A stretch of 64,000 nucleotides of DNA from contig NZ_CP048815.1 in assembly GCF_010977555.1 (NCBI RefSeq), positions 1,852,501 to 1,916,500 on the forward strand, in the 5' to 3' direction. Below are positions 59,897-64,000 of the stretch, piece after piece. The notes below the pieces were generated by a model. That model was not told the DNA's origin and did no database searches. It saw only the letters and a list, made by a program, of their open reading frames with translations. This stretch comes from Caulobacter rhizosphaerae. GTDB taxonomy: Bacteria; Pseudomonadota; Alphaproteobacteria; Caulobacterales; Caulobacteraceae. Within the stretch, counting starts at the first letter, position 1; the number at the start of each line of letters is the position of its first letter. A program made the translations under genes and the position numbers.

Positions 59897-60011
59897 CGCC
59901 CTGCGTCCTTCGAGGCTCGCCTGCGGCTCGCACCTCAGGATGAGGAATTCAGAGCAACTGAGTTCCTCTTCCTGAGGCGCCCACGCAGCGGGCCTCGCAG
60001 GACGCAGGGCG
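59897..60011. repeat. Intergenic palindrome after argF
   Basis: Outer arms cgccctgcgtcct and aggacgcagggcg are complementary, and inner arms cctcaggatgagga and tcctcttcctgagg form a second stem. It starts at the argF stop and may act as terminator or mRNA stabiliser. Confidence 0.75.
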
Positions 60012-60027
60012 CAAAAGGATCCAGTCG

Positions 60028-60267
60028 ATGGCCAAGATCGAGTTCAACAAGCAGAAGCGCGACGCCTTGCTCGACAAGCTGACGCGCTACCTGGACCGCG
60101 AGCTCGACTGCGAGGCCAGTCCGCTGCAGGCCGGGTTCCTGCTGGATTTCATCTCCGAGCAGATGGGGCCGTACTACTACAATCAGGGTGTCCAGGACGC
60201 CCAGCAGCTGTTCCGCGACAAGCTGGAAGACGCGGTCTACGAGATCGAGAAGCCGTTCGTGGATTAG
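60028..60267 (+). CDS. DUF2164 family protein
   Basis: A 79-residue cytosolic protein that matches DUF2164 over its length (YLDRELDCEASPLQAGFLLD, GPYYYNQGVQDAQQLF). The family is widespread and uncharacterised. Confidence 0.88.
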   Translation: MAKIEFNKQKRDALLDKLTRYLDRELDCEASPLQAGFLLDFISEQMGPYYYNQGVQDAQQLFRDKLEDAVYEIEKPFVD

Positions 60268-60275
60268 GCGGGAAC

Positions 60276-60393
60276 ACTTGCCCCCACCTGACCGCTGCGC
60301 GGTCTGTCCGCCCCTACAGGGAGCGGAGCCTCGCGTTTTAACTCTTCCTCCTTTGGGGGAAGACGGTCGCGAAGCGACCCGTAGGGGGCAAGT
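60276..60393. repeat. Intergenic palindrome, copy 2
   Basis: Begins acttgccccc and ends gggggcaagt; it matches the 52670-52790 element in reverse orientation with some divergence and a small insertion (gttttaactc) in the centre. Confidence 0.75.
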
Positions 60394-60445
60394 GCGCCAA
60401 TGCACCCCCTCGCAATTTCCGCCGAACCGCCTATCTAGCCTCCCC

Positions 60446-61366
60446 ATGACCGACATCGCCGCCCAAACCGCCCTCGGGGACGCTCCCGACGACCTCGTTT
60501 CCGCCTTCCAGATCGAAGGCCTGCCCGTGCGCGGCCGGGCCGTGCGCCTGGGCGCGGCGGTCGACGAGGTGCTGACCCGCCACGACTATCCCGAGCCTGT
60601 CGCCAACCTGCTGGGCGAGGCCTGCGCCCTGGCCGCCCTGGTCGGCTCGAGCCTGAAGTTCGAGGGCCGGCTGATCGTCCAGGCGCAAGGGGACGGTCCG
60701 GTGCGCTATGTCGTGGTCGACTATGACACCAGCGGCGCCCTGCGCGGCTACTGCCGGTTCGACCCGGAAGAGGTGGCGGCGGTCTCGGAAGGCTTCGCCC
60801 GGCCGGGCGCCAAGACCCTGCTGGGCGGCGGCACCTTCGTGATGACCGTCGACCAGGGTCCGGACATGGACCGTTACCAAGGCATCACCCCGATCGAGGG
60901 CGAGACCCTGGCCCTGTGCGCCGAGCAGTACTTCGCCCAGTCCGAGCAGACCCCGACCCGGGTGCGTCTGGCCGTCGGCCAGGCCGACAGCGGTGAGGGC
61001 CTGAAGTGGCGGGCCGGCGGCATCCTGATCCAGGCCATCGCCGGCGACGAGAGCCGGGGCGAGACCCAGGAAGCCTGGACCCACGTCCAGGCCCTGTTCG
61101 AGACCACCGGCGAGGACGAACTGATCGACCCCACCGTGCCGACCACCACCCTGCTGTGGCGGCTGTTCAACGAGGACGGCGTGCGCCTGCTGGAGGAGAA
61201 GCCGCTGCGCGCCTTCTGCCGCTGCTCGGAGGACCGCATCGGCGCGGTGCTGGGCTCGTTCACCGCCGAGGAGGTGGCCGAGATGGTCGAGCCCGACGGC
61301 AAGATCCACGTGACCTGCGAATACTGCTCGCGGGTCTACGCGCTGGAGCCGACGGCGGCGGGCTAA
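60446..61366 (+). CDS. hslO: Redox-regulated chaperone Hsp33
   Basis: A 306-residue holdase activated by oxidation. The fold signature GPVRYVVVDYDTSGALRGY, LLGGGTFVMTVDQGPDMDRY and the C-terminal zinc centre FCRCSEDRIG with CEYCSRVY (CxC and CxxC) are all present. The ATG at 60446 starts after the palindrome; an upstream in-frame extension reads through that repeat and is rejected. Confidence 0.95.
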   Translation: MTDIAAQTALGDAPDDLVSAFQIEGLPVRGRAVRLGAAVDEVLTRHDYPEPVANLLGEACALAALVGSSLKFEGRLIVQAQGDGPVRYVVVDYDTSGALRGYCRFDPEEVAAVSEGFARPGAKTLLGGGTFVMTVDQGPDMDRYQGITPIEGETLALCAEQYFAQSEQTPTRVRLAVGQADSGEGLKWRAGGILIQAIAGDESRGETQEAWTHVQALFETTGEDELIDPTVPTTTLLWRLFNEDGVRLLEEKPLRAFCRCSEDRIGAVLGSFTAEEVAEMVEPDGKIHVTCEYCSRVYALEPTAAG

Positions 61367-61422
61367 GGGGCGCGTACGGCCTGCTGCAAGCCGTCGGGTT
61401 GGTTCGGCCTTGCCCTTCCGGT

Positions 61423-62694
61423 TCAGGCGGCGCCCAGGTGCGCGCGGAACTGCTCCTCGATCCGCTCGAACAGCGCCGAGCGCGAAGCGGCCGGGTCTTC
61501 GTCGCCGGCGCAGGCGAACCAGATCGCCGCCAGCAGGCGAGCCAACACACTGGCGTGCAGCACGAGGTCCGGGCCGGAGAAGCCAAAGACCCGGCCCAGG
61601 CTGTCGCGCAAGGTGCCGCCATACGAGAAGCGGATCACAGCCCCAGCCGCCGCAAGGTCCTTTCGACGGACTGCGGCGAGGAACAGGCGCCGGCGACGGA
61701 GCACGGCGGGCGATGGAAGGTCAGAGGTGACGTGCAGGCGTAACGCCGCGAACAGAGCCTGCGCCGTCCGGGCTTCGTCGAGCGACGGGCCGGCGTCGTC
61801 CCGGGCGGCGGCGTCTTCGGTCATCGCCTGCACCTGGCCGCGGATGGCGCCGGCGACGAGATCCTCGATCGAACGGAAATGGTGGGTCACCGAGCCGGTG
61901 GTGACACCGGCGCGAGCGGCCACGGCGCGATGGGTCAGGCCCGCCAGGCCCTTGTCCTCGACGACCTTCGCGGCCGCCTTGGCGATGCGCATGGCGGCCG
62001 GCGGCACCGAGCCGTGGGGGCGCGTCCCGGCCAGGCGCTCGGCCTGCACCATCGCCTCGCGCGACGGGCGGGGACGGGCGCCCAGCCAGATCGTCGCCAA
62101 GTGATCGACCATCTCGGCCAGTCCGGCGCTCTCCAACGCCGGCGACCAGGCCGAGAGATTGTACAGCGCCTCGTGTTCGAAGAAGGCGTGCAGGACGCGG
62201 CCGTCCACCGCCGGGAGGCCGCAGCGTGCGGCGGCGTCGATCCAGAAGTCCCGCCACAGACGGGTCCAGGCGGCCGCCGGGCCATGGCCCGGATCGGCGG
62301 CGACGGTCTCCTGATAGATCAGGGCCAGGCGACGGCCGTCGCCGGCCCAGGCGCCGAGCAGGTGGAACAGGGCCCAGGCCAGGCCGTCCGGCGAGGCGGG
62401 CAGGGCGGCGAGGGTGTGCGAGCAATCCTGCAACCAGGCGCGAGTCTCCTCGACGCCTTGCTCGAAAACCGTCAGTAACAATCGTTCTATATTGCCGAAG
62501 TTGTAGTTGATCGCGCTGGGCGCCGTGCCCGCGCTGGCGGCGATGGCGCGCGCCGAGGCGGCGCTGATTCCGCCATCGGCGATCAGCTGTCCCGCCGCCA
62601 TGACGAGGCGTTGACGGGTGTCGTCGTGAGACCCCGGGGCCCGCGCGGACGCAAAGGCGGCGGAAAGGGGCAAGGCGGGCGGACGGGCGACCAT
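61423..62694 (-). CDS. Double TetR-family regulator
   Basis: A 423-residue protein with two complete TetR units in tandem. The first HTH is RQRLVMAAGQLIADGGISAA with AINYNFGNIERLLLTVF; the second, near residue 250, is IAKAAAKVVEDKGLAGLTHR with VTHHFRSIEDLVAGAI. Each is followed by a helical ligand domain. Normal TetR proteins are about 200 residues. It is divergent from the TonB-dependent receptor gene, its probable target. Confidence 0.88.
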   Translation of the reverse strand: MVARPPALPLSAAFASARAPGSHDDTRQRLVMAAGQLIADGGISAASARAIAASAGTAPSAINYNFGNIERLLLTVFEQGVEETRAWLQDCSHTLAALPASPDGLAWALFHLLGAWAGDGRRLALIYQETVAADPGHGPAAAWTRLWRDFWIDAAARCGLPAVDGRVLHAFFEHEALYNLSAWSPALESAGLAEMVDHLATIWLGARPRPSREAMVQAERLAGTRPHGSVPPAAMRIAKAAAKVVEDKGLAGLTHRAVAARAGVTTGSVTHHFRSIEDLVAGAIRGQVQAMTEDAAARDDAGPSLDEARTAQALFAALRLHVTSDLPSPAVLRRRRLFLAAVRRKDLAAAGAVIRFSYGGTLRDSLGRVFGFSGPDLVLHASVLARLLAAIWFACAGDEDPAASRSALFERIEEQFRAHLGAA

Positions 62695-62850
62695 GGCGCA
62701 TATTCCCCGCCCGCATCCAGATCGCAAGGCTGTCCTTGGATCCGCGACGACCTTCGCGGAACTGAAACATAACATTCGTTCTGAGGTCACGGATAAAGCT
62801 TAGACGCGCCCCGAGCCCGGCGGTCCGCCGGGAAAACTTGGGGGACACAG
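62695..62850. promoter_or_regulatory. Divergent promoter region of tetR and receptor genes
   Basis: The gap contains aacataacattcgttc (62768-62783). A similar taacaatcgttct occurs inside the tetR gene near 62475. A TetR operator is possible but the dyad is weak. Confidence 0.3.
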
Positions 62851-64000
62851 ATGAAGCGGAACTTCGAGATGGCGGCGCGGCGCGCCGGCCTGTTGACGGG
62901 CGTGGCGGCCTTGGCCCTCTGCGGCGCGGCCCGCGCCGCGGACGCTCCGCCGCCGGCCGCTCCCGCCGCCGCCGCCGCCGCCGAAGGCGCGGTGGGCCTG
63001 GAGCAGGTCGTCGTCACCGCCCAGAAGCGCAAGACGGATCTTCAGGACACCCCGATCGCCATCTCGGCCATGGACAGCGAAGCCCTGAAGGCCCGCCACG
63101 TGCAGTCGATCGAGGACCTGGGCGACGGCGCGATCCCGTCGCTGCGAGTGGCCCCGTTCTTCGCCCGCAAGTCGGCCCTGACGATCGGCATGCGCGGCAT
63201 CGGCGCCCTGGGCGACGCCAACCAGCCGGCCCGCGACCAGGCTGTCGGCGTCTATGTCAACGGCGTCTATCTGGGCCGGGCCCAGGGCCTGGGCTCGGCG
63301 CTCTACGACGTCGAGCGCATCGAGGTGTTGAAGGGGCCGCAGGGCACGCTGTTTGGCCGCAACACCGAGGGGGGCGCGGTCAGCATCGTCACCAAGGCGC
63401 CGACGGGTGTCTTCGGCATGAACACCACGGTCGGCTACGGCGACTACAACGCCTACAAGGCCGAGACCCATCTGGATCTGCCGGCGTTCCATGGCGTCAG
63501 CGTCAAGATCGACGCCCTGCTCAGCAAGCGTGGCGGCACGACCACCAACCCGACCACTTCGGGCCAGCCGGACTTCAACAGCTACGACAAGCGCGGCGTG
63601 AACCTGGAAGCGGCGTGGAAGCCCAGCGACCACTTCAACGCCGACTACGCCTTCGACGTCTCGTACGACGGCTCGACGCCCTACTATGTGCAGCTGGAGA
63701 AGAAGGGTTCGCTGGCGCTGGCGCCCTTGACGCCGCTCCAGCCCGACCGCGCCAAGCGCGCCAATGTCGGCGTGCCGCTGCAGATGAGCGAGGGCGACAC
63801 GCGCGGCCATCGCCTGAACCTGACCTGGACCCTGGCCGACGATCTGGAGCTGAAGTCCATCAGCTCGTACCGCAAGCTGACCCAGACCCAGTTCGACAAC
63901 GGCGCCGTGGCCCTGTCCGTGTTCGCGCCGAACGGGCCGTTCGCCCGCTACAGCGTGGCCCGCGTCTGGCAGGACCAGGACAGCCAGGAACTGCAACTGG
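62851..64000 (+). CDS. TonB-dependent outer-membrane receptor (5' part)
   Basis: The first 383 codons of a receptor cut by the window edge. It has a signal sequence (LLTGVAALALCGAARAA), an Ala/Pro linker, a TonB box region LEQVVVTAQKR, the plug domain (DTPIAISAMDSEALKARHVQ, VGVYVNGVYLGRAQGLG, VERIEVLKGPQGTLFGRNTE), and the first barrel strands. The substrate is unknown. The divergent double TetR regulator probably controls it. Confidence 0.93.
   Translation, partial: MKRNFEMAARRAGLLTGVAALALCGAARAADAPPPAAPAAAAAAEGAVGLEQVVVTAQKRKTDLQDTPIAISAMDSEALKARHVQSIEDLGDGAIPSLRVAPFFARKSALTIGMRGIGALGDANQPARDQAVGVYVNGVYLGRAQGLGSALYDVERIEVLKGPQGTLFGRNTEGGAVSIVTKAPTGVFGMNTTVGYGDYNAYKAETHLDLPAFHGVSVKIDALLSKRGGTTTNPTTSGQPDFNSYDKRGVNLEAAWKPSDHFNADYAFDVSYDGSTPYYVQLEKKGSLALAPLTPLQPDRAKRANVGVPLQMSEGDTRGHRLNLTWTLADDLELKSISSYRKLTQTQFDNGAVALSVFAPNGPFARYSVARVWQDQDSQELQL

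Noticed and set aside
62474..62784. Repeated taacaWtcgttct motif as a TetR operator pair
   Set aside because: One copy is inside the tetR coding sequence and dyad symmetry is poor; kept only as a weak note.

Overview
The window is high-GC chromosomal DNA of an alphaproteobacterium, most likely Caulobacter or a close relative. The evidence is a gcrA cell-cycle regulator gene with GANTC (CcrM-type) sites in its upstream region, a UPF0262 gene beside hisD, a tRNA-His without the usual C73 discriminator, and Caulobacter-style intergenic palindromes. The genus is inferred from gene content, not measured.

Host region 1 (1-9.4 kb) carries a degenerate glucokinase homologue, hisD, a UPF0262 gene, a low-molecular-weight phosphatase-like gene, infA, maf, a short RNase E/G-like gene, yacG, tRNA-Phe and an exbB-exbD-tonB cluster. 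It ends in tRNA-His.

A complete-looking prophage of about 40 kb (9413-49448) is inserted in the 3' half of tRNA-His, bounded by 56-bp identical att copies. Its left arm reads leftwards: small early genes, a possible excisionase and the integrase. The immunity region at 14.4-15.3 kb has a CI-like repressor, a divergent Cro-like gene and three matching 17-bp operators, two of them placed the same way behind a TTGACG box. Next come a winged-helix putative replication protein, an XRE regulator, a brnTA toxin-antitoxin pair and a second tyrosine recombinase with a dif-like site. An early cluster follows (DUF3164, a candidate Acb2/Tad1-type nucleotide sponge, a HEXXH metallopeptidase). The rightward late operon encodes terminase, methyltransferase, beta-helix protein, P22-like portal, scaffold, SU10-type capsid, adaptor, tail proteins, a transglycosylase-headed ejection protein, tailspike and lysis genes, which points to a short-tailed (podovirus-like) phage. 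A leftward right-end operon carries ParA, a ribbon-helix-helix protein, zinc-ribbon proteins and an SRAP/HMCES-like protein.

The most interesting signal is a putative partition system. Three arrays of contiguous 8-bp GTGCANNN units lie upstream of parA, at the parA/RHH junction and about 30 kb away near the immunity and replication genes. With the second recombinase and the putative replication protein this suggests a phage-plasmid-like element that is now integrated.

Host region 2 (49.5-64 kb) holds an XRE regulator related to one in the prophage, a ThiO-like oxidase, an acyl-CoA dehydrogenase, a repeat-rich intergenic block and a probable effector-immunity locus: a signal-less transglycosylase-LysM protein translationally coupled to an exported protein, followed by two decayed copies of that protein. 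After it come gcrA, an ABC-2 permease, argD-argF, a DUF2164 gene, hslO, a double TetR regulator and the start of a TonB-dependent receptor. A 358-bp element with 10-bp terminal inverted repeats occurs on both sides of the prophage in opposite orientation.
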